A stretch of 21,171 bases of DNA, taken from assembly GCA_002422045.1 (NCBI GenBank), contig DITG01000024.1, positions 1 to 21,171 on the forward strand, given 5' to 3'. Numbering within the stretch: the first letter of the stretch is position 1; each line of letters opens with the position of its first letter. A program made the position numbers and the translations under genes. The notes beneath the pieces are model-generated. The model was given only the letters and a program-made list of their open reading frames with translations. It ran no database searches and was not told where the DNA came from. The DNA is from Acholeplasmataceae bacterium UBA6190 (GTDB lineage Bacteria > Bacillota_I > Bacilli_A > Acholeplasmatales > Acholeplasmataceae). Positions 13,286-21,129 of this stretch are shown in pieces.

Positions 13286-14785
13286 TCAAAGCAATCCGTT
13301 TGAATCCTCAATATCTGTGTCTATCTTCTTTTTCTTCAATGTCGATTGGAATCTGTCCATCCGTGCGATTTCAAGAAGTTCTTCTCTTGAATCGCTGGCG
13401 AGCATCAGAATATCGCCTGCCTGGAGTTCGGTGTGACCCCTTGGGGTGACAACAGATTTGCCGCGTTTGATCATGACAATCAAGATCCGTTCAGGGAGTT
13501 CAAGTTCCATGATGGTCTGTCCGACCACTTCGCTATCGTCAGGGACTTTGACACCCAGCAAGTCCGCATAGGTATCCCCACGATAATCGGTGAATGTGGT
13601 GAGAACATTGCTGTTTTTCTCAGTCAGATGCAACTTCTTGGCTAAGGGAATCAAGGTCATGCCTTGAATCAAGACAGAAAAGAATGCGACAAAGAATACG
13701 ATATTGAAGATCAATGGACCACTTGCAAGTCCATAGACCAGTGGATAGATGGCAAACACGATGGATGCCGCTCCGCGGAATCCTACCCAGGAGACCAAGG
13801 TCATTTCTTGCCATGATTTTTTAAAGAAACTCATGATTGAAAACACTGCAATCGGTCTTGCGACAAAAGATAGAAACGCTGCAACCGCAAGTCCTTGCCA
13901 GATGACAGATAATACTTGGCTTGGGAAAACGAGTAGTCCAAGTGTGAAGAATAACAGGATTTGCATCAGCCAAGTGAGACCGTCGAAAAATTTAACAAGT
14001 GATATCTTATGTGTGAGTGGGTGATTGCCTAAGACGATACCTGTCAGATAAACTGCCAGAAAGCCGTTACCGGAAAGGTAGGTGGATAGTCCGAAAGATA
14101 GCATCACCATCGATGCAGCAATGATGAAGTAGAGTCCATCGATCGTGAGATGGATTCTGTTGATCAGTTGTGTTGCCAGATACCCGATGGCCAAACCGAC
14201 CAAGGCACCGACACCGAGTTGTAAGATCAAAGACCATGCAAATCCTGTCTGATTACCCTGAATCCAGAAGATGAATAAAAGCGTCATCATATAAGCGACA
14301 GGGTCGTTCGATCCGCTTTCCAGTTCGAGTGTGCCTGCGATATCATTTTTCAGATTCATGTTTCTCGTCTTCAAGATCGTGAATACTGCTGCGGCATCGG
14401 TTGATGAAATGATCGCACCGAGCAATAAACCTTCAAGGATGGTGAGTTCAAAGACAAGACCGGCAAACAATCCGACAGCGAGTCCTGTGATGATGACACC
14501 AACAGATGATAACAAAATGGAGATTGGGGCAGACTTTTTCACAGATGGCCAAGACGTATCGAATCCGCCTGAAAAGAGAATCACAACGAGTGCGATTTCA
14601 GCAATACCTGAGGCTAAGATGTAATCTGAAAATGCGATATTTCCAAACCCTTCTTCACCCATCAGCATACCTAAAGTGACGAAAATGATCAGGGTTGGCA
14701 CACCAAACTTATTGGTGAGTTTGGATGCAAACACTGCGATGAACAAAACGATTCCACCAACCAAAAACCAAGTTTCTAATTGCAT
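13286..14785 (-). CDS. nhaP2: CPA1-family potassium (sodium)/proton antiporter with TrkA-C domain
   Basis: This 499-residue protein resembles NhaP2/CvrA-type antiporters. About twelve or more hydrophobic segments occupy residues 5-385, and a cytoplasmic RCK C-terminal (TrkA-C) domain lies at roughly 400-470 (YADLLGVKVPDDSEVVG, GHTELQAGDILMLAS). The CPA1 signatures are present: SSTDAAAVF (127-135) and ESGSNDPVA (156-164) with the Asn160-Asp161 pair that carries the ions, and GFRGAASIVFA later. The antiporter exchanges internal K+ or Na+ for external protons, and the TrkA-C domain probably senses a ligand. The C-terminus (KKKKIDTDIEDSNGLL) is a short charged tail. AGGAG lies 6 nt before the ATG. 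It is a single-gene unit with its own promoter; no convincing terminator separates it from the GDPD operon. Confidence 0.88.
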   Translation of the reverse strand: MQLETWFLVGGIVLFIAVFASKLTNKFGVPTLIIFVTLGMLMGEEGFGNIAFSDYILASGIAEIALVVILFSGGFDTSWPSVKKSAPISILLSSVGVIITGLAVGLFAGLVFELTILEGLLLGAIISSTDAAAVFTILKTRNMNLKNDIAGTLELESGSNDPVAYMMTLLFIFWIQGNQTGFAWSLILQLGVGALVGLAIGYLATQLINRIHLTIDGLYFIIAASMVMLSFGLSTYLSGNGFLAVYLTGIVLGNHPLTHKISLVKFFDGLTWLMQILLFFTLGLLVFPSQVLSVIWQGLAVAAFLSFVARPIAVFSIMSFFKKSWQEMTLVSWVGFRGAASIVFAIYPLVYGLASGPLIFNIVFFVAFFSVLIQGMTLIPLAKKLHLTEKNSNVLTTFTDYRGDTYADLLGVKVPDDSEVVGQTIMELELPERILIVMIKRGKSVVTPRGHTELQAGDILMLASDSREELLEIARMDRFQSTLKKKKIDTDIEDSNGLL

Positions 14786-14817
14786 CGTCGTCTCCTTTTC
14801 GTCATATTCTTACTTTT

Positions 14818-14826
14818 ATTGTATCA
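14818..14826 (-). promoter_or_regulatory. Extended -10 promoter of the antiporter gene
   Basis: The minus strand shows TGATACAAT about 33 bp upstream of the antiporter start, with a weak TTTAAA 17 bp further upstream. Confidence 0.5.
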
Positions 14827-14865
14827 TAGATACACACCATTTAAAACATCAGAAACCATTTGATG

Positions 14866-14895
14866 AAAAAGGTTGAAGGCATCGACCTTCAACCT
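14866..14895 (-). terminator. Intrinsic terminator of the GH20-GNAT operon
   Basis: A perfect 10-bp stem, AGGTTGAAGG (14870-14879) with CCTTCAACCT (14886-14895), has a 6-nt loop. On the minus strand it is followed by TTTTTC, and it starts 2 bp after the GNAT stop codon. Confidence 0.88.
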
Positions 14896-14897
14896 GA

Positions 14898-15389
14898 TCA
14901 CTTGATGTGTTTGATCATTCTGATTTCATGGATGGTTCCGAAATTGCCGATTTGAACATCCTTAGCAATGCCATCGGATTCAAATCCTAATCGCTGATAA
15001 AAATCAATCGCGTTCGAATTGGTGGATAGCACCCAAACCGAGATATCTTGATACTGATGTAAGGCATCCATCGCATAACGCATGAGTGTCTTCCCAATCC
15101 CCATCTTCTGATGTGTTTTCAAGACATAAAGCGCTCTGACTTCACCGGTATCAGTTAAGTCTTGATCACCTGATGCCATATAACATGAGAACCCAACGAC
15201 TTTATCTTGTTCCAAGGCAATCCATGTGTTTTCCGGAAAATTTCTTGCGAGTCTCACGCATTTTTCTAGTGTTCTAGAATCTAAGATCTGTTGATCCATC
15301 AGTCCTGTATAGGTTTCCATCCATGACTGATAGTGTACATAGCCTTTGCCTTCGGCATCGTCTTCAGTTGCCAGACGATAAGTGATCAT
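14898..15389 (-). CDS. GNAT-family N-acetyltransferase
   Basis: This 163-residue single-domain acetyltransferase has the acetyl-CoA-binding motif A as VRALYVLKTHQKMGIGKTLM (84-103), containing the Q..G.GK pyrophosphate loop, and motif B as NAIDFYQRLGF (126-136). The N-terminal IRLATEDD-like start and the WMETYTGL segment are common in Firmicutes GNATs related to PaiA and similar small-molecule acetyltransferases. The acceptor is unknown. Its ATG overlaps the stop of the GH20 gene in ATGA, so the two are translationally coupled, and a terminator follows. An amino-sugar substrate is possible given the neighbour, but this is speculation. Confidence 0.85.
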   Translation of the reverse strand: MITYRLATEDDAEGKGYVHYQSWMETYTGLMDQQILDSRTLEKCVRLARNFPENTWIALEQDKVVGFSCYMASGDQDLTDTGEVRALYVLKTHQKMGIGKTLMRYAMDALHQYQDISVWVLSTNSNAIDFYQRLGFESDGIAKDVQIGNFGTIHEIRMIKHIK

Positions 15390-17257
15390 GATCTTTGATG
15401 ACGAAGCTCAATGCCAAAGGATCTGGCATAGAGTTTCGTGATTTCATAGATGTCTTTTAAAGCCGCCATTGACTGTGTCATGCCACCGGCACGGTTTCTC
15501 TTTCTCCAAATCTTTTCATAGAGTTCCAAGGTGTTTTCCCAAAGTTCTACCGCTTCCTTGATCCAGACCTTCTTCTTTGGAATCGGATGCGGACCTGTGA
15601 TGGCTGTGGTGAGCACCATCGCTTTCAAGAGATCAATCGAAAGTTTTAATTCTTCAGCGTAGAGCTTATCGGTCGATTGGATATTCGAAGCATTCAAACG
15701 GTCATAGAAACTATTGATTTCTGCAAGTAGCGGTTCACTCACCTCTAAGGATGCATAGATATGACCTGCAAGCTGTTTCTCGATGGTTTCAATTGGGCGT
15801 TCTGTCGATAATGCATATCCCGCATTCCAAAGCACATTCATGATCGCTGTACCATTGTGCGTGTATTCGGTTTGGAAGTGGTTATATCTGCCCATATCGA
15901 GTAGCAAATCTCCAACCAATTGCTCTTGATCCATGAAGAGGTACTTATTCATGTATTCAGAAGTACTTTGTCTATTTCTTGCATGGGTTCTCCAGGATTC
16001 AAGCGCGGCATAGACAATCCCTGGAAAACTGATGGGCAGTTGCTGGATGTGTCCAGCATCACCCCAATCGGTCAGCAAGATGCCTTGACCGTGGTTGTGT
16101 TTCGTGTGAAAACATGCCTGATGGATGTTTTCAAACATATCTTCTGTTCTACCACTTACCGAATTCCATGAAGATGTCCCCGGTGCCGCCATGAAGGGCA
16201 CCTTGTAGCTTTTTAAGCGTTCTAACGTCTCTTTGAACGGATAATGCATGTCATAGCCCCAATCGACAAAAACCATGTCCTTGGGCAGTTTTTTAAGTGT
16301 TTCCGGATAGTGATTCAAGACATCACCCCAGACTAAAGGCGTTCTACCGTGTGATTTGACAAACTGATAAAGTTTTAAGAGATAATCGAGATAGATCTGA
16401 CCCACAGATGTCTTTTTCGCTTCAGCTTCGGTCTTTCCATGACCGATTTCATAGGGTTCGTCCAAGTTCATATGGAAATAAGCACTTCTAGAATGCAGCA
16501 TGGCATCCCCATAATATTGTTTGACCAACTCCAAACTTCTTGGATCCAAAGGATTGATTGTTGATGGTGCGCGGTGCGCACCCCACATGAACATGCCTTC
16601 AGGGATGATGGCTAAATCTTTGTACTCTTCTTTTTCAAGCCATGCAGTCATATGACCAAGTCCGTTATGGCATGGAACTAAGTCAATGAAGCGGTCATGG
16701 GCGTAATCTTCTAACTTACGGTAGTCATCGACTGTGATCGGTGTCAGTCCTTTGAAAAGATTGGGTAGCGAAGGATATTCGAACGAAAATCCTTCAACAT
16801 AAAGTTCTAAGTGATTGTATTTCAAGTCAGATAAGATATCTATCAATTGATAGACTGTCTTCATCTGTGGGATCTTGTTTCTGGAGATGTCATACATGAA
16901 TCCTCTGATGTGCAAATCAGGTTCATCAAAGATGATCCCGCACTGCAACAAACCTTCTGGAGCTTCCTTGGTGATTTGTTTGAGTGTCTTTGCTGCATAG
17001 AACGCACCTGCGGATTCACTGTGATAGATGATCAGCATATCCGGTTTCACTACGATCTTGTAGGCTTCCTTGCCTAAGGAGATGTCTCTGACGAACATCA
17101 GATTATAAGTGATGGCTTTAGGATCGATTTTCAATGAAAATACGATTTCCCGGTATGCATCTTTGGTGAACTGATTGTTATGTACCGACCAAAATTGGGG
17201 TATCTTGAAAAAACCATCATCTTTGACATAAGCCTTGATTTCTGGATAGAGTCTCAT
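15386..17257 (-). CDS. GH20 beta-N-acetylhexosaminidase, intracellular
   Basis: This 623-residue enzyme releases terminal beta-linked GlcNAc or GalNAc by substrate-assisted catalysis. An N-terminal GH20b-like alpha/beta domain (about 1-105) leads into the TIM barrel, with IRGFMYDISRNKIPQ (117-131) on the first strand, CHNGLGHMTAW (196-206) and the catalytic pair Asp266-Glu267 in HMNLDEPYEIGHG. Tryptophans in VWGDVLNHYP, LLTDWGDAGH and ALESWRTH line the usual sugar pocket. A helical C-terminal region of about 170 residues follows, the architecture and length I recall for streptococcal GcnA. No signal peptide is present, so it probably acts on imported oligosaccharides. The ATG at 17257 has GGGAGG 5 nt upstream; a TTG at 17272 would put the ribosome site inside the gene. 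It is divergent from the GH16 gene and coupled to GNAT. Confidence 0.9.
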   Translation of the reverse strand: MRLYPEIKAYVKDDGFFKIPQFWSVHNNQFTKDAYREIVFSLKIDPKAITYNLMFVRDISLGKEAYKIVVKPDMLIIYHSESAGAFYAAKTLKQITKEAPEGLLQCGIIFDEPDLHIRGFMYDISRNKIPQMKTVYQLIDILSDLKYNHLELYVEGFSFEYPSLPNLFKGLTPITVDDYRKLEDYAHDRFIDLVPCHNGLGHMTAWLEKEEYKDLAIIPEGMFMWGAHRAPSTINPLDPRSLELVKQYYGDAMLHSRSAYFHMNLDEPYEIGHGKTEAEAKKTSVGQIYLDYLLKLYQFVKSHGRTPLVWGDVLNHYPETLKKLPKDMVFVDWGYDMHYPFKETLERLKSYKVPFMAAPGTSSWNSVSGRTEDMFENIHQACFHTKHNHGQGILLTDWGDAGHIQQLPISFPGIVYAALESWRTHARNRQSTSEYMNKYLFMDQEQLVGDLLLDMGRYNHFQTEYTHNGTAIMNVLWNAGYALSTERPIETIEKQLAGHIYASLEVSEPLLAEINSFYDRLNASNIQSTDKLYAEELKLSIDLLKAMVLTTAITGPHPIPKKKVWIKEAVELWENTLELYEKIWRKRNRAGGMTQSMAALKDIYEITKLYARSFGIELRHQRS

Positions 17258-17329
17258 CTGAACCTCCCGCAAACTTTAACTTTAGGATATCATGAAATGA
17301 GAGAATCTGACCCTTTCAATTTGAATTTA

Positions 17330-17338
17330 TGTTACAAT
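17330..17338 (+). promoter_or_regulatory. Extended -10 promoter of the GH16 gene
   Basis: TGTTACAAT is a good extended -10. Transcription would start near 17345, just before the operator-like palindrome at 17350-17363. Confidence 0.55.
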
Positions 17339-17349
17339 AGATGTGGTAA

Positions 17350-17363
17350 CGATAACGTTTTCG
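17350..17363 (+). promoter_or_regulatory. LacI-family operator-like palindrome before GH16
   Basis: CGATAACGTTTTCG is a CG-centred near-perfect palindrome of the same form as the two sites at 4828 and 4883 (core 'AACG' or 'ATCG' followed by TTTTC). Its centre is about 18 bp after the -10 element, so a bound repressor would block initiation or early elongation. The outer bases differ (C..G rather than GG..CC), so a different LacI-family protein or CcpA could be the binder. Confidence 0.65.
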
Positions 17364-17380
17364 AAAGTGAAGGATTAACG

Positions 17381-18103
17381 ATGAAAGAGTACAAATTAGT
17401 GTTTGAAGAGACATTTGATGTCGATAGCGACTTGAATAAAAACAACTGGAATCATGAAGTGGGAACCAAATGGGCCAATAACGAATCTCAATGTTATGTG
17501 GATGATTTAGAGCATTGTTTCATCAAGGATGGAAAGCTTGTGTTGAAAGCGACCATTCATGAGAATGAACCATGCAAATACAGATCCGCAAGAGTTAATA
17601 CGTATGGCAAAAAAGAATTTACCTATGGTAAGTTCGTTTTCAGAGCAAAGATGCCAAAAGGCAAGGGCGCATGGCCTGCGTTATGGTTCATGGGTAACAT
17701 TTCAACCAACCGTGTCGGTTGGCCGCTTTGTGGTGAAATCGATCTCTTGGAGTTTGCCGGTAACAGACCTGGTAAAGTGACATGTGCGATCCATACGGCA
17801 ACTTACAATCATAAAATCAAGACCGATAAGGGCACGACTTACAAATTACCTGACGCATCCGAACAGTTTCATGACTATATCCTGATTTGGACAAAGGAAC
17901 ACTTACAGTTTTTTGTCGATGATGTCAAAATCTTCCAAGTAGACAAAGAAAAAGGCGATACAGTGAAAGAATGGCCTTTTGATCAGCCTTATTACATCAT
18001 CATGAATCTCGCAGTAGGCGGTTGGTATGGTGGTCCGATTGAGGACAAAGATTTACCTTTCCAATTGGAAATAGATTCGATTAAGGTCTATCAGCAAGAA
18101 TGA
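17381..18103 (+). CDS. GH16 family beta-glucanase (laminarinase-like), no signal peptide
   Basis: This 240-residue protein is a compact single-domain GH16 enzyme. The catalytic signature GEIDLLEF carries the nucleophile Glu119, Asp121 and acid/base Glu124. Surrounding family features include YGKFVFRAKMPKGKGAWPAL before it, the IHTATYNH strand after it, and the closing MNLAVGGWYGG and IDSIKVYQQ. These fit endo-beta-1,3-(1,4)-glucanases of the laminarinase type. The ATG at 17381 has AAGGA 7 nt upstream; the longer open frame to 17180 runs into the divergent GH20 gene and lacks a ribosome site. The protein begins MKEYKLVFEETFDVD with no signal peptide, which is unusual because most family members are secreted. 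It may cut imported oligosaccharides. It is controlled by the promoter and palindrome just upstream and ends at the hairpin at 18110. Confidence 0.9.
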   Translation: MKEYKLVFEETFDVDSDLNKNNWNHEVGTKWANNESQCYVDDLEHCFIKDGKLVLKATIHENEPCKYRSARVNTYGKKEFTYGKFVFRAKMPKGKGAWPALWFMGNISTNRVGWPLCGEIDLLEFAGNRPGKVTCAIHTATYNHKIKTDKGTTYKLPDASEQFHDYILIWTKEHLQFFVDDVKIFQVDKEKGDTVKEWPFDQPYYIIMNLAVGGWYGGPIEDKDLPFQLEIDSIKVYQQE

Positions 18104-18109
18104 AAACAC

Positions 18110-18148
18110 AAATGGCAGGATGTCTATCGGACACTCTGCCATTTTTTT
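18110..18148 (+). terminator. Intrinsic terminator after GH16, possibly shared
   Basis: AAATGGCAG (18110-18118) pairs with CTGCCATTT (18136-18144), with an inner TGTC/GACA stem. The T-run extends from the descending arm to 18148 (TTTTTTT in all). It also lies about 30 bp beyond the end of the convergent nuclease gene, where the minus-strand reading is followed by GTGTTTTC and may terminate weakly. Confidence 0.85.
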
Positions 18149-18177
18149 CGTATTTATCTATGTCTTGTAACTCAAAA

Positions 18178-19059
18178 CTACCCAGAATGACTATTTTTAT
18201 GTCTAGTTCCGTAATATATGAATGACCCAATGCCTATGAGTATCAATAGCATACCCCACCAGCTCCATATAAAACCACAAATCAGACTGAATATGCCAAA
18301 GATAACAGAGAACCATAAATACAAATCTTCTTTTCTGACGGATTCTATCCTATATTTAAAAGTCGTTAACATCAAAATTGCGTAGATGACCAGACCGATG
18401 AACCAGATCTCGAAAAGATTTCTAGAACGATCAAAATAACGATAGGCCAAATCCGGATAAGAGATGAATGGATTGATATTACCTTGTAACGAATCACTTG
18501 CGATTGCATTATTTCTATTTTGTTCAAATAAATCAACCGGATCAGCTTCATGCCATTTGATGAGGGTTTTATGATCGAGTCCCATATCTTTCGCATCAAG
18601 ATCATCATAAGTCATGACCATATACATGATGATTCTTGCAACATCACCCTGATCCCATATGCCCGGATAGAAATGTTGTGTATCGACGATCATATATCCC
18701 AAACCACCTGTTACATCCTTGAATTGACGATCTGCTTTCAACTGATTGGCCAAGAAATGGCTTGCTCTGATGTTATGCAAATCTCGTTTCTGAGCAATTG
18801 TATTGAGTCTAGATTCTGCCCAAACATGCTCACGGTCATAACTTACACCATAATCCCAAGATTTAGGTGCAAATGTATAACTGTAGATTAGTCTGACTTG
18901 ATTGGGATTATTCGGATTTAAATCGGTGATTTGTAATGCCATTTGGGTTTGATTTTCGGATAATATGTTACCTCTATCAAAAACGATTGTGTCTTTTTTA
19001 CATGATGATAGCAGGATTAAGAAGAGAACATAGATGAAAACCATATAGAATTTCTTCAA
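18178..19059 (-). CDS. Endonuclease I-family surface nuclease, lipoprotein with three C-terminal membrane spans
   Basis: This 293-residue protein starts at a TTG with GGGGGG about 7 nt upstream. A signal peptide with lipobox LSSC gives lipidated Cys20. The nuclease domain (about 55-205) has the endonuclease I pattern: YDREHVWAESR (His78 as likely general base), DLHNIRASHFLANQ, DTQHFYPG and QGDVARIIMYM. WHEADPVD, 'E.NRNNAI' and QGNINPFI then close the beta-beta-alpha-metal site. Three hydrophobic helices follow (about 214-233, 247-266, 268-284); the basic loop KYRIESVRKED and tail fit a cytoplasmic side, so the nuclease faces outward. Family enzymes cut DNA and sometimes RNA without sequence preference. 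The extra C-terminal spans are not part of the family as I know it. It is the last gene of a five-gene run. Confidence 0.85.
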   Translation of the reverse strand: MKKFYMVFIYVLFLILLSSCKKDTIVFDRGNILSENQTQMALQITDLNPNNPNQVRLIYSYTFAPKSWDYGVSYDREHVWAESRLNTIAQKRDLHNIRASHFLANQLKADRQFKDVTGGLGYMIVDTQHFYPGIWDQGDVARIIMYMVMTYDDLDAKDMGLDHKTLIKWHEADPVDLFEQNRNNAIASDSLQGNINPFISYPDLAYRYFDRSRNLFEIWFIGLVIYAILMLTTFKYRIESVRKEDLYLWFSVIFGIFSLICGFIWSWWGMLLILIGIGSFIYYGTRHKNSHSG

Positions 19060-19079
19060 GACAACACCCCCCTATAAAT

Positions 19080-19715
19080 TTATACTTTCAAGTAGCCTCT
19101 CACGAGTACTTTCTTGACAGTTTCTTCAGTCTCGTTTTTCAGCAAAACAAGTCTTTTCTTTGAATCGTCATCGAGTGTCAATTCAAATTGTTGGATTGCC
19201 TGATAAACCTTGCTATCGAAGAGTATGCATACATATTGCTCAACAGTGATATCTTTATCATATGCTTCTATATCATTATGTGTGAATTCCAATGATATTT
19301 CAATGACTCTTGATAATGCGATTGCAGAAAGCGAGATTTCATAATCCTCATAGTGATATGTTTTTCCTTGAATTTCAAATCCATCTTTCTTGAGTTCAAC
19401 ATTAATCTCTTCATCGATGATTGGAAATATGTAGGTATCACTTTTTTCATCAAAACGCTTAAAGATATCCTTGACAGATTCGATCGAATGGGCAGTCTTC
19501 ATCTTGTTGATGATGACAGAAAACACCATCGATGAAATCACCAGTGAAGAAAGACATATAAGCATCATGATACTCGATATCAAATAGATCACTGAGGTTA
19601 CATCCGAATTGAACCAGATGACACCTGAAATCACAAGAAGTGTCAGGATCAACCCAGCAACCAGTGTTTTCTTTTTGAGCAGTCGATCTAGGTTTTTGAC
19701 GATATCTGGATTCAT
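19080..19715 (-). CDS. Hypothetical membrane protein with two N-terminal spans
   Basis: This 211-residue protein is of no family I recognise. A basic start (MNPDIVKNLDRLLKKK) leads into two membrane helices (about 17-35 and 41-69). A soluble region of about 140 residues follows, rich in charged residues and beta-strand-like segments (TYIFPIIDEEINVELKKDGF, KTYHYEDYEISL, VEQYVCILFDS). With this topology both the N-terminus and the soluble domain should be cytoplasmic. Its ATG overlaps the methyltransferase stop (ATGA at 19712-19715), indicating translational coupling, and the nuclease gene follows after 20 bp. The ribosome site is weak, as is common in coupled genes. Confidence 0.7.
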   Translation of the reverse strand: MNPDIVKNLDRLLKKKTLVAGLILTLLVISGVIWFNSDVTSVIYLISSIMMLICLSSLVISSMVFSVIINKMKTAHSIESVKDIFKRFDEKSDTYIFPIIDEEINVELKKDGFEIQGKTYHYEDYEISLSAIALSRVIEISLEFTHNDIEAYDKDITVEQYVCILFDSKVYQAIQQFELTLDDDSKKRLVLLKNETEETVKKVLVRGYLKV

Positions 19716-20527
19716 AGGGATGTCTTCTTTCTTCCGATATACATGGCGTGTTCGGAGTAACTTAAGAATTCTGGATGATCTGCAAGTTCAATGGCAATCC
19801 TTAACCATTCTTTTTTTGCTTCTTCGCTCGATTCTAAGAGTTTCAACTCTGCAGGAGCAAGGATACCTTCTTGACCGAAGAGCATGATTTTAACCAAAGG
19901 GAATCTCTTCATGAGTGTGCGTATTTTTTGTGGTGTGATGAAGTAAGCTTGGGTGAATGCATCGCCTCTATAAGGCTTGTTTCTAATGACATCATCAATA
20001 TAGATTTCATGAAGGGGATCTGTCAAGACACCTTCAGGATCATGCTTCATGTAATAGATCATCCCTGCAAAGAGCATGATGAAGGATGCATAGAAATGAC
20101 CACCTGTTTTCAAGTGTGACAAGGACGCCAAAATGGCTTCTTTGCGGTCTTTTGAGGATAAGAGATGATAGAGTGGTCCCATGAGGAAAACATGGTCGTA
20201 TTGACCCAAATGAAGTGTGTGGAGATCAAGCACGTTACAGACGTGAGTATCGATTAATACTTTGGAATGTTTCGCTTCTCTTTGAGCAATCTTGATGTTG
20301 GATTCTGATAAGTCAACAAGTGTGACTTTGCATCCTTTTTGAGCATAATAGATGGCATATCTGCCTGGACCGCCACCAAGATCAAGGATGGTATCACCTG
20401 GTTTGATGAATCTATCCATGATGGCTGTTGTGATAGCAAACTCAAAAGCATGGTTGGCTAGACGTCCCCATTCTTTCTCTGCGTTTTCATCATAATAGGA
20501 TTTGACAATATCAATTGATTTTTTCAT
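19712..20527 (-). CDS. Class I SAM-dependent methyltransferase
   Basis: This 271-residue cytosolic methyltransferase begins with the YYDENAEKEWGRL segment seen in many small-molecule methyltransferases. The SAM-binding motif I is ILDLGGGPGRY (47-57), Asp72 in LVDLS is the likely ribose-binding acid, and FLMGPLYHL (114-122) matches motif IV of the UbiE/Methyltransf_11-type fold. The substrate is unknown; the sequence has no rRNA- or protein-specific features I can recognise. The ATG has AAGGGG 5 nt upstream. It is the third gene of the five-gene run, 22 bp after the small membrane protein gene and overlapping the next gene by 4 bp. Confidence 0.85.
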   Translation of the reverse strand: MKKSIDIVKSYYDENAEKEWGRLANHAFEFAITTAIMDRFIKPGDTILDLGGGPGRYAIYYAQKGCKVTLVDLSESNIKIAQREAKHSKVLIDTHVCNVLDLHTLHLGQYDHVFLMGPLYHLLSSKDRKEAILASLSHLKTGGHFYASFIMLFAGMIYYMKHDPEGVLTDPLHEIYIDDVIRNKPYRGDAFTQAYFITPQKIRTLMKRFPLVKIMLFGQEGILAPAELKLLESSEEAKKEWLRIAIELADHPEFLSYSEHAMYIGRKKTSL

Positions 20528-20549
20528 TGGAGCCCCTTATTTGATATGA

Positions 20550-20876
20550 CTAGATCGATTCCGAAAGCAACATAATAGAGATCAGCAGTCCAGTGACACT
20601 GGGGACATGGGCGATGGCTAATGAAATCAGTGTTTTCACAAATGGTCTTTCATTCGTGTAGTGATTTCTGATGATGATTGATGATGCAACTATTGATATG
20701 TTTGCCCCTATGCTAAAGATGAGTATCAACATGTTGATGTTGGTAAAGTATTCATATTGCTTGATCAGTGCCCAGAGTAAAAGTGCATAAACGAATGTGT
20801 CCAAATAGGCCACTGTATACATGACTATTTTTTGTTTTCTCTTCAAATCCGAATCTAGATATCTATCTTTTCCCAT
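20550..20876 (-). CDS. Small hypothetical membrane protein, three spans
   Basis: This 108-residue protein has a short charged start (MGKDRYLDSDLKRKQK) and three hydrophobic helices (about 17-38, 48-69 and 80-105). I recognise no family. A longer frame to 20996 lies inside the upstream gene and its N-terminus is not protein-like, so the ATG at 20876 is preferred, with GGAGG 12 nt upstream (long spacing). The start overlaps the end of the upstream gene by 14 bp, pointing to coupled translation. Confidence 0.65.
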   Translation of the reverse strand: MGKDRYLDSDLKRKQKIVMYTVAYLDTFVYALLLWALIKQYEYFTNINMLILIFSIGANISIVASSIIIRNHYTNERPFVKTLISLAIAHVPSVTGLLISIMLLSESI

Positions 20877-21129
20877 ACTTGTAATGATCCTCCGCCTCTT
20901 CTTCAGTTTCATGTTCTTGTGTGAATTCATAATAACTTTGGTATCCTCGGTAAGAGAGTATTGCCAACGATACCGAGATAATGACCCATGCACCAAGCAC
21001 GGTCAAAAAGAACTCTGGCGATTCTAAGATGTAATAGATATAAATCATACCCGATACATCAAGTGCTAAAAAAATAACAAGAAAGTAGGGGAGTGGCTTT
21101 CTTTCTCCATCGCCTTCTTCACCTTCCAT
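20863..21129 (-). CDS. Small hypothetical membrane protein, two spans
   Basis: This 88-residue protein has an acidic start (MEGEEGDGERK), two hydrophobic helices (about 14-34 and 41-61) and a very acidic tail (QEHETEEEAEDHYKYGKR). No family is recognised. The ATG at 21129 is preferred because GAGGGAG lies about 9 nt upstream; a TTG at 21147 would precede that site. It is the first visible gene of the run ending with the surface nuclease. Upstream genes may lie beyond the window edge. Confidence 0.65.
   Translation of the reverse strand: MEGEEGDGERKPLPYFLVIFLALDVSGMIYIYYILESPEFFLTVLGAWVIISVSLAILSYRGYQSYYEFTQEHETEEEAEDHYKYGKR

Noticed and set aside
20877..20996. N-terminal extension of the 108-residue membrane protein
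   Set aside because: It overlaps the upstream gene in another frame, consists of unlikely peptide sequence and would make a 134-bp overlap, so the ATG at 20876 is preferred.
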